Below are positions 1-9,824 of a stretch of 64,000 bases of DNA, one piece after another. Every line of letters begins with the position of its first letter. Within the stretch, counting starts at the first letter, position 1. The notes beneath the pieces were generated by a model. It made no database searches. It worked only from the letters and a program-made list of their open reading frames with translations, and was not told where the DNA came from. The position numbers were made by a program, and so were the translations under genes. The stretch lies in the NCBI GenBank assembly GCA_947464135.1, contig CANHVK010000002.1:1-64000 (forward strand), given 5' to 3'. This stretch comes from Flavobacteriia bacterium. Lineage in GTDB: Bacteria; Bacteroidota; Bacteroidia; Flavobacteriales_D; Crocinitomicaceae.

Positions 1-279
1 GGAGAAGTTCAAGCAAACTTTGCATTGAATAATGATTTAATGAATGAAAAATTCTCATTTTCCGTTTTAGCAAATAAACAAGTCAATACATTGATATTCC
101 CTAACTTATCATCTGGTAATATTTCATATAAATTACTTCAAGAAATGTTAGATGGTGAAACTATCGGACCAATATTAGTCGGATTAAAAAAATCTGTACA
201 CGTAGTTCCAATTGGAGCGACAGTTAGAGAAATCGTTAATATGGTTAAAGTTGCAGTAGTTGATGCTCAAAATAAATAA
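1..279 (+). CDS. maeB: NADP-dependent malic enzyme, C-terminal end (partial)
   Basis: The frame is open from base 1, so this is the 3' end of a gene that starts before the window. The 92 visible residues match the phosphotransacetylase-like C-terminal domain of the large malic enzymes (decarboxylation of malate to pyruvate with NADP reduction). The motif run FPNLSSGNISYKLLQ, then IGPILVG and VVPIGATVREIVNM, is characteristic of that domain. The in-frame TTG at base 25 is internal and not a start. ruvA begins 6 bases after the stop, and maeB-ruvA-sprA is a familiar order in Flavobacteriales. A stand-alone phosphate acetyltransferase is possible but less likely. Confidence 0.85.
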   Translation, partial: GEVQANFALNNDLMNEKFSFSVLANKQVNTLIFPNLSSGNISYKLLQEMLDGETIGPILVGLKKSVHVVPIGATVREIVNMVKVAVVDAQNK

Positions 280-285
280 AACTGA

Positions 286-864
286 ATGATCGCTCAATTA
301 CAAGGAAAATTAATAGAAAAAAATGCAACTAATTTAGTTATTGACTGTAACGGTGTTGGGTACGATGTAAAAATCTCATTAAACACCTATTCAATAATTG
401 GTAGTGAAGAGTTCACCAAAGTTTATACGCAATTCATTGTACGTGAAGATGCTCAGCTATTATATGGCTTTGCAACGAAAGAAGAAAGAGAGATGTTTAA
501 TTTACTTATTTCAGTATCAGGAATAGGTCCTAATACTGCAATGATTATGTTATCATCTTTAGTTCCAAATGAAATCGCACATGCTATTCAAGTTGAAGAT
601 GTTCGTACAATACAAAGTATCAAAGGAATAGGCGCAAAAACTGCTCAACGTGTAATTATCGACTTAAAAGATAAAGTATTAAAATTTAGTTTTGGCGAAG
701 AAATTTTACCAGTTGGACACAATACAAATAAGTTTGATGCGTTAACAGCATTAGTATCGCTTGGATTTGATAAGAAGAATGCTGAAAAAGCATTAGATAG
801 AATTATACAAAGTGGAAACGAAAATGTTGAAGAATTAATAAAAGGAGCGCTTAAGATTTTGTAA
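286..864 (+). CDS. ruvA: Holliday junction branch migration protein RuvA
   Basis: RuvA binds four-way junctions as a tetramer and loads the RuvB motor. The 192-residue length is normal. The N-terminal OB-fold begins MIAQLQGKL with GVGYDV near residue 25. Two helix-hairpin-helix motifs follow (SVSGIGPNTA near residue 80 and SIKGIGAKTAQRVIIDLKDK near 115). The C-terminal three-helix RuvB-binding domain includes ALVSLGFDKKNAEKAL. The gene sits between maeB (6-base gap) and sprA (3-base gap), so it is probably cotranscribed with both. Confidence 0.97.
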   Translation: MIAQLQGKLIEKNATNLVIDCNGVGYDVKISLNTYSIIGSEEFTKVYTQFIVREDAQLLYGFATKEEREMFNLLISVSGIGPNTAMIMLSSLVPNEIAHAIQVEDVRTIQSIKGIGAKTAQRVIIDLKDKVLKFSFGEEILPVGHNTNKFDALTALVSLGFDKKNAEKALDRIIQSGNENVEELIKGALKIL

Positions 865-867
865 TAA

Positions 868-3800
868 ATGCAGTTATTGTGTAGTCATAAACAATTTTGT
901 GGCAAGGTAATTATATTTACCTTGCTTTTGTTGTTTTTAGATGTCAGCTACGCACAAGAAAATAAAATTGAACTACCATTTCCTATACAAAAAACGTACG
1001 ACCCTACACAAAGTACACAAAATCGCTTTGATTTAGGAAGCCCTACCCAATTAAAACAAACAATAGTTTACGACCCAGTACTCAAAAAATATGTTTTTAA
1101 AGAAACTTTAGGTTCGGAAGGATTGATTAATTATAAAAATCCTTCTATGATGACTTTAAAAGAGTATATTGAATATGAACGTAAAAAGTCACTTTCGAAA
1201 AATTGGAAGGATAAACTTGATGAACAAACAGAACCTGAAAAAGCACTCGTTGCACCAATAAAAATCGGTGGTAAAGGATTTATTAATTTCTTTGGATCAG
1301 ATGAAATAAATATAAAACCCCAGGGAACTATTGAAGTCTCATTAGGATTGAATTCTTCTAAATATGACAATCCTTCTTTACCAGTAAATCAAAGAAGAAT
1401 TACAAGATTTGATTTTCAACAAAATATGCAAATCAATTTAGTTGGAACCATTGGGACAAAACTTAAACTAAGTACAAGTTATAATAGCCAGGCTGCTTTT
1501 GACTTCGAAAATGTAACCAAACTAGGCTACACGGGAGATGAAGATCAAATCATACAGAAAATAGAATTAGGGAATGTGTCATTACCATTAAACACTTCGC
1601 TTATTCAAGGATCTCAAACACTTTTTGGTGTTAAAACACAATGGAAATTTGGTAAACTAACCATTGATAATGTAATCGCATCTTCAAAAGGGAAAAAACA
1701 AGAGATTAACATTGCTGGAAAAGCACAGGTTCAAAACTTTGAACTAACTGCAGATAATTATGAATCGAATCGACATTATTTCTTATCTCATTATTTCAGA
1801 GATCAATATGATACAGCGATGTCTCAATTGCCAATCGCTAATTCTCAAATCAATATCACCCGAATGGAAGTTTGGGTAACAAATAAAGTAAACAATACTC
1901 AAAATACACGTAATATCATTGCATTTACAGATTTAGGAGAATCTAATCCCAATGTAGTAGACGGAAATCCAGGAAATTTTTCGAATTCTATTTTTCCTGA
2001 CAATTCTTCCAATGGACTATATTCTTGGTTATTAACTCAAAATTCAGTAAAAGATTTTTCATCAGCAGTTCCCACTTTAAGTAATAAAGTATCAGCTCCA
2101 GGGCCTTTTGAACAAGCGATAACTTATGAAAAAGTAGAGAATGCAAGAAGATTGACAGAACAAGAATATAACTACAATTCATTACTTGGTTTTATCTCTC
2201 TTAATCAACCGCTTATAAATGATGAAGTATTAGCAGTAGCTTACGAATATACATATCAAGGAAAGACATTTCAAGTAGGTCAATTCTCAACAGATGGTAT
2301 CGATGGAAAACAAGCGTTATTCCTTAAATTATTAAAATCAACATTAACAAATCCTAAAAGAAATATGTGGGATTTGATGATGAAAAATGTGTACTCAATC
2401 GGTGCTTATCAATTAGATAAAACAGGATTCAGATTAGATGTACTGTACAATAATCCATCAACTAGTTTACCGGTTAACTTTTTCCCATATAACGGATTAG
2501 ACAAAACACAATTAGTCACCTTATTAGGAATGGATAAATTAAATATGAATAATCAACCATTTTCTGATGGATTATTTGACTTTGTCCCAATAAATTTCAG
2601 TGGAAATAAAACAGATAATGCAGGTACAATAAATTCGAAAAATGGTAGAGTTTACTTTACAACCATTGAACCATTCGGCAATACCTTAAGAAAGAAAATG
2701 TTAGATAAAGGAATTGCAGAATCAATCGTAAACAAAATTGCATTTACAGAATTATACGATTCAACAAAAACAGCTGCTCAACAAATTCCATCAAAAAATA
2801 GATTCATTTTTAAAGGTCAATATCAATCTTCAGTTAGTTCAGATATTCCCTTGAATGCTCTAAACGTTCCGCAAGGTGCTGTTTCAGTAACAGCAGGAGG
2901 TGCAAAATTAACTGAAGGGACAGACTATACTGTTGACTATAACCTAGGGCGAGTAAAAATCCTAAACAGCGGTGTATTGGAATCAAACACTCCTATTAAA
3001 GTATCTGTAGAAAGTAATTCTGTTTTTGGTTTTCAAGCACGTTCACTTATCGGTACACATATGAATTACCGATTTGACAAAGATTTTAATATTGGTGCAA
3101 CCTGGATGCGTATGACGGAAAGACCTATCACACAAAAAGTAGATATAGGGTCAGAACCATTCAAAAACAACCTATTAGGAGTTGATTTATCTATTAAAAG
3201 AGAACTACCTATTTTAACAAAATTAGTCGATTTACTACCTGGTATTTCCACACGTTCAAAATCAAATATCTCTTTTACTGGTGAAGTTGCTCATTTACTT
3301 CCAGGAGTACCAAAAGCGATTACAGGTTCTGGAATATCTTATGTGGATGATTTCGAAGGAAGTCAAAGTACCATAGATCTTCGAACACCTTCAGCCTGGA
3401 AAATGGCAAGTGTACCACAAGGTCAACCGAATTTATTTCCAGAAGCAAACTCTAAAAATCTAAATGCAGGATTTAATCGTTCAAAAACAGCTTGGTATCT
3501 AATTGATCCAATGTTTTATCAAAGTTCTTCGCTTACTCCAGAAAATGTAAAAAAAGATCCTTCTATGTTGGTTGATAGCCGTATGCGTATGGTGAATCAA
3601 AAAGATATTTTTCCAAATTTACAGCAACAATATGGTACTTTCTCAAATATACCTATTTTAGAATTAGCATATTATCCGCAAGAGCGTGGAATGTATAATT
3701 ATGACACTATTTCAATTTTAGATAAATTAGGAAAGTTCGCTAATCCAGAATCAAAATGGGGTGGAATTATGCGCGCATTATCAACCAATGATTTTGAATT

Positions 3801-6800
3801 ATCAAATGTAGAATTTATTCAATTTTGGGTCCTTGATCCATTTAATGAAGATGCAGAAAAAACAAATCCTAATTCCTTACATTCAGGTGGAGACTTATAT
3901 TTCAATTTAGGAAATATTTCAGAAGATGTTATCCCTGATTCACGAAAAGAATTTGAAAATGGGTTACCGATAAATACATCTATAACTGATAATTTAGATA
4001 CTACACAATGGGCGAGAGTTTCAACCCAAAACATTGTTGTTAATGCCTTCGACAACGACCAAACCAGTAGAAAATTACAAGATGTGGGTCTTGATGGCTG
4101 GGATAATGAACAAGAAAAAATTCAATTTAAAAAATACGTTGATTGGGTAAACAAGAATCCAAATTTAACCACTGAAATCAAAGAAAGAATGATTAATGAC
4201 CCGTCATCAGATGACTATAAATATTATGCTGATGATATATATGATGCAGAAAAAGCAAACATATTAGAACGATATAAACGATTTAATAATACCCAAGGAA
4301 ACTCTCCAACACCTGAAATGTCAGCAACAATAAATGCAGCTGGATACCCTACTCAAGCAACCAATCAACCTGATATAGAAGACCTAAACCAAGACAACAA
4401 CCTATCAGAAACAGAAAGTTACTATCAATATAAAGTTAGTCTACGAAGAAATGATTTACAGGTAGGAAAAAATTATATAACAAATATCCAAAGTTATACG
4501 ACAGGAAACAAAACTGAAAGATGGATTCAATTTAAAATTCCCGTTAAAGAACCCGAAAAAGTAGTAAACGGAATTTCTGATTTTAGATCTATTCGCTTTA
4601 TGAGGATGTTCTTAAAAGAATGGAATGAAGAAGTTGTACTCCGATTTGCAAGATTAGAATTTATTCGTGGTGAATGGAGAAAATACAATGGAGATCTAAG
4701 TTTACCTGGAGAAAATATTCAAGCTGATCCAAATAGCACAACATTTAACATCGCGGCAGTTAATGTTGAGGAAAATGCTCAAAGAACTCCTATTAATTAT
4801 CAACTACCCCCTGGAATATTAAGAGAGGTTGACCCATCTCAAGTACAACAAAGACAAATGAATGAACAATCACTTTCATTCGAAGTGTGTAATTTAGAAG
4901 ATGGTAATGCCAAAGCAGCGTTTAAAAATGTTGTTTTTGATGTTCGAACATATAAAAAATTAAAAATGTATGTTCATGCTGAAGAATTATCAAAAACTAG
5001 TCCACTAAAAAATGGAGACTTAAGCTTATTTGTACGATTAGGAACTGATTATACTGATAATTATTATGAGTATGAGCTACCAATGAATGTTACTGCTTGG
5101 GGAGCGAATTCTCCAGAAGATGTTTGGCCAGAAACAAATAACCTGGAAATTATTTTTGATAACTTATTAGAAGCTAAAAAACAAAGAAATAATTCGGGGA
5201 TATCAATCACACAGGAATATTCAATTCCAGACCCTTCCAATTCAACACGACAAATTAAAGTTAAAGGAAGTCCAAACATTCAAGGTATCAAAACCATTAT
5301 GATTGGAGTAAGAAATCCATCAAAAGCAAATAATAAATTTACAGTAGATGATGGGTTAGAAAAATGTGCTTTTGTTTGGATAAACGAATTACGTCTTTCC
5401 GATTTCCAAAATGCTGGTGGATCTGCAGCAGTTGCTAAATTACAAGTTCAAGCAGCTGATTTTGCAAATGTTTCTATGTCAGGAAATTATAGCGGAGTGA
5501 ATTGGGGTACATTAGAAAGTAGAGTTCAAGAAAGACAGCGGAACGAACAAATGGGATTTGACTTCAGCACAAATATGCAATTGGGACAATTTTTTGGCAA
5601 TAAACTAAAACTATCATTGCCATTCTATTATGGATACTCTTTAGGCATTGTAAATCCAGAATATGACCCTTTTAACCCAGATATTAAATTAAATGATTAT
5701 CCACTAGATCAAAAACAAAAAAACGCAAAATTAGGACAAGACTTTACTGAAAGAAGATCATATAACTTTTCAAATGTAAAAAAAGAAGCAAACCCAGATG
5801 GTAAACCACATTTTTGGAATATTTCCAATTTTGCCGTTTCCTATGGATACAATGAGACATTTAAACGAGATTTTAACACCGAATATGATAGAACAAAATC
5901 TTGGAAAAGTAACTTAACATATAGTTACAGCTTTACTGCTAAACCTTTAGAACCTTTCAAAAAAGTAAAATTTATGCAGAAATCTAAATGGTGGGGGCTA
6001 ATTAGAGACGCGAATTTTTATTTAACACCAAAAACAATTTCTGTAAACAATGATTTACTTAGAAATTATAATGAACGAAAAGTAAGAAATAATTTATCTT
6101 CATATGAATTTTCACCCGTTTATGTTAAGTCATTCGGATGGAATAGATCCTATAATCTTGGTTATGATATAACTAAAAACTTAAAGTTTACGTTTAATGC
6201 AAATGATAGAGCAATATTTGACGAAGCGGACGGTCGCGTGGATAAAAAACTTGATCCTTTAGGATATCAAATATTTCTAGATTCAATTAAAAAACAAATG
6301 AGAACCTTCGGTAAGACGATGGATTATTCTCACGATTATTCAATAAGTTACAACCTTCCATTAGATAAATTACCACTTACTGATTGGATAAATTCATCTG
6401 TGAAATACAATGGAAACTACAATTGGCAACGCGCACCATTAGGTCAAAGTAACTTTGGAAATACAGTACAAAATAGCAGGGTGGTATCTTTTAATGCCAC
6501 GTTAAATATGACAAATCTTTACTCAAAATCGAAATTTTTCAAAAAAGTACTTTCAAATACAAATACTAAATCTGCATCTACGAATTCAAATAATTCAACA
6601 CCTTCTAAAAAGAAGGATTTAAATATGACTTCATTTGGAAAACCTTATAATAAATTAACGAAAAAAGAAAAAAGGAAAGAAGATAGGATAAGAAGAAGAG
6701 AAGAAAGAAAAGAAAGGAGAGAAAAAAGATTAAAAGAACCTGTAAATCCAATTATTGGATTTGGAACAAGAACCCTATTAACCGTTCGTTCTATATCTGG

Positions 6801-8151
6801 AACATACTCTTTGAATAATGGTACACTTTTACCAGGATACAATCAAGATACGCGTCTTTTAGGAACACCTAACTTAAATCAACAGGAATTAAATGGCTTT
6901 ATCTTTGGACAACAATCTTATGATTTATTAGGAAATAAAACGAATTATGATTTTGCTTCTATCGCTGCTAATAATAATTGGTTAGTGAAAAATAGCGCTT
7001 TAAACAAACAACATACACTTTCGTATAGTCAAAACATGTCTGCTAGAGCAACAGTAGAGCCAATCAAAGATATCGCTATAGAATTCTCAGCAAATAGAAA
7101 TTATACACTAAATGCAAGTGACTTTTATAGATGGAACGATTCAACACAACAATTTGGTAGTCAAAGTAAAGTTGAAACAGGATCATTAACTTATTCTACA
7201 ATTACATTACGTTCTGCATTTGCATCAATTGGTAAGGATTATTCATCCAGTGCTTTTACTGAATTAAGAAATAATAGGCAACTCGTAAGTTCACTATTAG
7301 GCGATAAAAATAAAAACTCTACTAAAAAAATTGGTGGGTATTCAGATGGATATGGTTCAACTCAACAAGAAGTACTTATAGGGGCATTTTTGACATCTTA
7401 CACGAGTAATAAATTGAATAACAGAAATATAAATCCGCTTTCAGCACTACCATTACCTAACTGGTCAATTAATTACAGCGGTTTGACAAAATACGCTCTT
7501 ATAAAAAAGCATGCTAAATCATTTGTAATCAGACATTCTTATACAGGGTCGGTGAGTTTATCAGGCATACAAACAAACCTTAAATCAGTACTAGATAACG
7601 AGAATAATCCTACCACATTCGACTTAGACAATAACTTTATTTCTCAATATCAAATACAAAATGTAACAATAAGTGAACGATTTTCACCATTACTAGGTAT
7701 AGATGCAACATGGAATTTCTTGGGTCAAGGATTAATTACTAAAATAGAATTCAAAAAAGATAGAAACGCATCTTTGGCTTTAACAAATCAACAAGTTACT
7801 GAAATTTTTAATAAAGAATGGGTTGTTGGTTCTGGAGTTAAATTTTCAAAAGTTAAAATGCCTTTTAAATTACAAGGTAAAACCCTTGAAAATGATTTAA
7901 ATATTCGATTTGATTTTTCATTTAGGGATAATTCTACAATCATTCGTAAAATTGTAGACAATACAAATCAAGCAACTGCTGGTCAGCGTGTTATTTCTAT
8001 TAAATCTTCGTTGGATTATAACTTAGGACCAAATCTTACTGCACAGGTATATTTTGATCAAGTATTAAATCGCCCTAAAATTGCCACTTCCTACCCCACT
8101 GCAAATACAATGGCAGGGATAAGATTACGATTGAACTTAGGAGGTATGTAA
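868..8151 (+). CDS. sprA: Type IX secretion system translocon barrel protein SprA/Sov
   Basis: At 2427 residues this is the giant outer-membrane protein of the type IX secretion system, a 36-strand barrel that is the exit pore for proteins carrying T9SS C-terminal signals. A signal peptide ends around residue 29 (FLDVSYAQ). Family marks include the VGTIGTKLKLSTSYN segment near residue 192, the DYTVDYNLGRVKILNSG repeat module near 690, SYVDDFEGSQS near 827 and repeated beta-strand patterns to the C-terminus. The last 100 residues read as amphipathic strands ending in IRLRLNLGGM. A very basic stretch at about residues 1927-1957 (nt 6646-6738) is unusual and treated separately. The gene follows ruvA by 3 bases. 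Confidence 0.97.
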   Translation: MQLLCSHKQFCGKVIIFTLLLLFLDVSYAQENKIELPFPIQKTYDPTQSTQNRFDLGSPTQLKQTIVYDPVLKKYVFKETLGSEGLINYKNPSMMTLKEYIEYERKKSLSKNWKDKLDEQTEPEKALVAPIKIGGKGFINFFGSDEINIKPQGTIEVSLGLNSSKYDNPSLPVNQRRITRFDFQQNMQINLVGTIGTKLKLSTSYNSQAAFDFENVTKLGYTGDEDQIIQKIELGNVSLPLNTSLIQGSQTLFGVKTQWKFGKLTIDNVIASSKGKKQEINIAGKAQVQNFELTADNYESNRHYFLSHYFRDQYDTAMSQLPIANSQINITRMEVWVTNKVNNTQNTRNIIAFTDLGESNPNVVDGNPGNFSNSIFPDNSSNGLYSWLLTQNSVKDFSSAVPTLSNKVSAPGPFEQAITYEKVENARRLTEQEYNYNSLLGFISLNQPLINDEVLAVAYEYTYQGKTFQVGQFSTDGIDGKQALFLKLLKSTLTNPKRNMWDLMMKNVYSIGAYQLDKTGFRLDVLYNNPSTSLPVNFFPYNGLDKTQLVTLLGMDKLNMNNQPFSDGLFDFVPINFSGNKTDNAGTINSKNGRVYFTTIEPFGNTLRKKMLDKGIAESIVNKIAFTELYDSTKTAAQQIPSKNRFIFKGQYQSSVSSDIPLNALNVPQGAVSVTAGGAKLTEGTDYTVDYNLGRVKILNSGVLESNTPIKVSVESNSVFGFQARSLIGTHMNYRFDKDFNIGATWMRMTERPITQKVDIGSEPFKNNLLGVDLSIKRELPILTKLVDLLPGISTRSKSNISFTGEVAHLLPGVPKAITGSGISYVDDFEGSQSTIDLRTPSAWKMASVPQGQPNLFPEANSKNLNAGFNRSKTAWYLIDPMFYQSSSLTPENVKKDPSMLVDSRMRMVNQKDIFPNLQQQYGTFSNIPILELAYYPQERGMYNYDTISILDKLGKFANPESKWGGIMRALSTNDFELSNVEFIQFWVLDPFNEDAEKTNPNSLHSGGDLYFNLGNISEDVIPDSRKEFENGLPINTSITDNLDTTQWARVSTQNIVVNAFDNDQTSRKLQDVGLDGWDNEQEKIQFKKYVDWVNKNPNLTTEIKERMINDPSSDDYKYYADDIYDAEKANILERYKRFNNTQGNSPTPEMSATINAAGYPTQATNQPDIEDLNQDNNLSETESYYQYKVSLRRNDLQVGKNYITNIQSYTTGNKTERWIQFKIPVKEPEKVVNGISDFRSIRFMRMFLKEWNEEVVLRFARLEFIRGEWRKYNGDLSLPGENIQADPNSTTFNIAAVNVEENAQRTPINYQLPPGILREVDPSQVQQRQMNEQSLSFEVCNLEDGNAKAAFKNVVFDVRTYKKLKMYVHAEELSKTSPLKNGDLSLFVRLGTDYTDNYYEYELPMNVTAWGANSPEDVWPETNNLEIIFDNLLEAKKQRNNSGISITQEYSIPDPSNSTRQIKVKGSPNIQGIKTIMIGVRNPSKANNKFTVDDGLEKCAFVWINELRLSDFQNAGGSAAVAKLQVQAADFANVSMSGNYSGVNWGTLESRVQERQRNEQMGFDFSTNMQLGQFFGNKLKLSLPFYYGYSLGIVNPEYDPFNPDIKLNDYPLDQKQKNAKLGQDFTERRSYNFSNVKKEANPDGKPHFWNISNFAVSYGYNETFKRDFNTEYDRTKSWKSNLTYSYSFTAKPLEPFKKVKFMQKSKWWGLIRDANFYLTPKTISVNNDLLRNYNERKVRNNLSSYEFSPVYVKSFGWNRSYNLGYDITKNLKFTFNANDRAIFDEADGRVDKKLDPLGYQIFLDSIKKQMRTFGKTMDYSHDYSISYNLPLDKLPLTDWINSSVKYNGNYNWQRAPLGQSNFGNTVQNSRVVSFNATLNMTNLYSKSKFFKKVLSNTNTKSASTNSNNSTPSKKKDLNMTSFGKPYNKLTKKEKRKEDRIRRREERKERREKRLKEPVNPIIGFGTRTLLTVRSISGTYSLNNGTLLPGYNQDTRLLGTPNLNQQELNGFIFGQQSYDLLGNKTNYDFASIAANNNWLVKNSALNKQHTLSYSQNMSARATVEPIKDIAIEFSANRNYTLNASDFYRWNDSTQQFGSQSKVETGSLTYSTITLRSAFASIGKDYSSSAFTELRNNRQLVSSLLGDKNKNSTKKIGGYSDGYGSTQQEVLIGAFLTSYTSNKLNNRNINPLSALPLPNWSINYSGLTKYALIKKHAKSFVIRHSYTGSVSLSGIQTNLKSVLDNENNPTTFDLDNNFISQYQIQNVTISERFSPLLGIDATWNFLGQGLITKIEFKKDRNASLALTNQQVTEIFNKEWVVGSGVKFSKVKMPFKLQGKTLENDLNIRFDFSFRDNSTIIRKIVDNTNQATAGQRVISIKSSLDYNLGPNLTAQVYFDQVLNRPKIATSYPTANTMAGIRLRLNLGGM

Positions 8152-8192
8152 AAACGCTTTTAAGTTTTTATCATTTGAATAGTAATATTGTT

Positions 8193-8200
8193 TAAATTTG
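8193..8200 (+). promoter_or_regulatory. Predicted -7 promoter element for tatA
   Basis: TAAATTTG fits the Bacteroidota -7 consensus TAnnTTTG and ends 31 bases before the tatA start. A TTTG lies at 8174-8177, but the spacing (15) is shorter than usual for a -33 element. Confidence 0.5.
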
Positions 8201-8231
8201 CAGGACTACAAAAAATTTAATTTTCAGTACC

Positions 8232-8399
8232 ATGGGAAAATTCGGAGTTGGAGAGATTTTAATCATCTTAGCAATCGTTTTATTATTATTCGGAGGTAAA
8301 AAAATTCCAGAACTAATGAAAGGATTAGGTCAAGGGATGAAAGAGTTCAAAGACGCTTCTAAAGGCGAATCTAAAACTGACGATAAGAAAGAAGCGTAA
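8232..8399 (+). CDS. tatA: Sec-independent protein translocase TatA/E-type subunit
   Basis: This 55-residue protein has the TatA/TatE layout: a short N-terminus (MGKFGVGEI), one hydrophobic membrane helix ([13 protein letters not shown], about residues 10-22), the KKIPEL hinge, an amphipathic helix ([14 protein letters not shown]) and a charged tail. TatA oligomers form the pore through which folded twin-arginine substrates cross the inner membrane. The FGGKKIPEL hinge is diagnostic. It lies between sprA and gatA, with its own predicted -7 element upstream. It is very short but the match is clear. Confidence 0.93.
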   Translation: MGKFGVGEILIILAIVLLLFGGKKIPELMKGLGQGMKEFKDASKGESKTDDKKEA

Positions 8400-8411
8400 T
8401 ATCTGATTCTT

Positions 8412-9824
8412 ATGTATAACAATTTTTCTGAAGTAAAGAAATCTATTTCTTCAGGTGTTTCTTTATTAGACATAGTGGAACATTACCTTAAAGAAATAGA
8501 ATCACATAAAGAACTAAATGCCTTTTTAGAGGTATTTACATCTTCTGTTCGCGAAAACGCTTTAAAAGTTCAAGAAAAAATAAATAATGGTACGGCAGGT
8601 CGTTTGGCGGGAATGGTAATAGGTATCAAAGATAATATTTGTTATCAAGGTCATAAAGTATCTGCATCTTCAAAAATTTTAGAAGGTTTTGAATCTTTAT
8701 ATACAGCAACTGCCTTACAACGTTTAATTAATGAAGATGCTATTGTAATTGGACGTTTAAATTGTGATGAATTTGCAATGGGAAGTTCAAACGAAACATC
8801 TGCTTTCGGACCAGTTAAAAACCCAGTAAACCTAAAAACTGTTCCTGGTGGTTCATCAGGTGGTTCAGCAGCAGCAGTAGCAGCCAATCTTTGTACAGTA
8901 GCTCTTGGTAGTGACACTGGAGGGTCTGTAAGGCAACCAGCAGCATTTACTGGAACTTACGGAATTAAACCTACCTATGGAAGAATAAGTAGATTTGGAC
9001 TAATTGCATATGCTTCATCTTTTGATCAAATTGGAGTGTTTGCGAATTCGTTAGAAGACACAGCATTAGTGACAGAAATTATGGCTGGTAAAGATGAAAT
9101 GGATAGTACTTCATCTTCGAAAAGTGTTGAAAGCTTTTTACCTACTCCTAAAAAAGAACCCAAACGTATTGCTTTCATAAAAGAAAGTTTTGAAACAGAA
9201 GGAATACATCCTGAAGTCAAAAAACGAATGGAAGAAATCATAGAAAAACTAAAAAGTGATGGAAACATTGTAGAACCAGTTTCTTTTCCTTACTTAGATT
9301 ATATGGTGCCTACGTATTATGTATTATCAACAGCTGAAGCTTCATCAAATCTATCACGATTTGATGGTGTTCACTATGGTTATCGCTCAAAAGAAGCTGT
9401 AGGTGTTGAAGAAACGTATAAAAAATCAAGGACAGAAGGATTTGGAAAAGAAGTAAAACGAAGAATTATGGCTGGAACATTTGTTCTTTCACATGGTTAT
9501 TACGATGCTTATTATACAAAGGGTCAAAAAGTACGTAAAGTACTACAAAATAAAACAAAAGAGATTTTTGACAATTACGATTTCATTCTATTACCTACTA
9601 CTCCATCCACTGCTTTTGAAATCAATGCAGTAAAGGATCCAATTCAAATGTACTTACAAGATATCTTTACAGTACATGCAAATTTAACTGGTCATCCAGC
9701 GATTTCGTTGCCTTATGGTAAAACAAGTGAAAATATGCCTTTTGGAGTACAATTAATGTCAAAACCATTCGAAGAAAAAGCATTATTTGACTTTTCTGCA
9801 TACTTAGAAAATTTGGTTCAATAA
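8412..9824 (+). CDS. gatA: Asp-tRNA(Asn)/Glu-tRNA(Gln) amidotransferase subunit A
   Basis: This is the amidase subunit of GatCAB. It releases ammonia from glutamine to convert misacylated Glu-tRNA(Gln) to Gln-tRNA(Gln). The amidase-signature Ser-cisSer-Lys triad is visible: K73 in GIKDN, S148 in PGGSSGGSA, and nucleophile S172 in GSDTGGSVRQPA. The spacing is the same as in known GatA. At 470 residues the length is normal. gatB and gatC are not in the window. It starts 12 bases after tatA, and its stop overlaps the ATG of the next gene by one base, indicating cotranscription. Confidence 0.95.
   Translation: MYNNFSEVKKSISSGVSLLDIVEHYLKEIESHKELNAFLEVFTSSVRENALKVQEKINNGTAGRLAGMVIGIKDNICYQGHKVSASSKILEGFESLYTATALQRLINEDAIVIGRLNCDEFAMGSSNETSAFGPVKNPVNLKTVPGGSSGGSAAAVAANLCTVALGSDTGGSVRQPAAFTGTYGIKPTYGRISRFGLIAYASSFDQIGVFANSLEDTALVTEIMAGKDEMDSTSSSKSVESFLPTPKKEPKRIAFIKESFETEGIHPEVKKRMEEIIEKLKSDGNIVEPVSFPYLDYMVPTYYVLSTAEASSNLSRFDGVHYGYRSKEAVGVEETYKKSRTEGFGKEVKRRIMAGTFVLSHGYYDAYYTKGQKVRKVLQNKTKEIFDNYDFILLPTTPSTAFEINAVKDPIQMYLQDIFTVHANLTGHPAISLPYGKTSENMPFGVQLMSKPFEEKALFDFSAYLENLVQ

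Noticed and set aside
8412..9824. Stand-alone amidase rather than GatA
   Set aside because: The triad spacing and the DEFAMGSSNE-like stretch match GatA better than general amidases.
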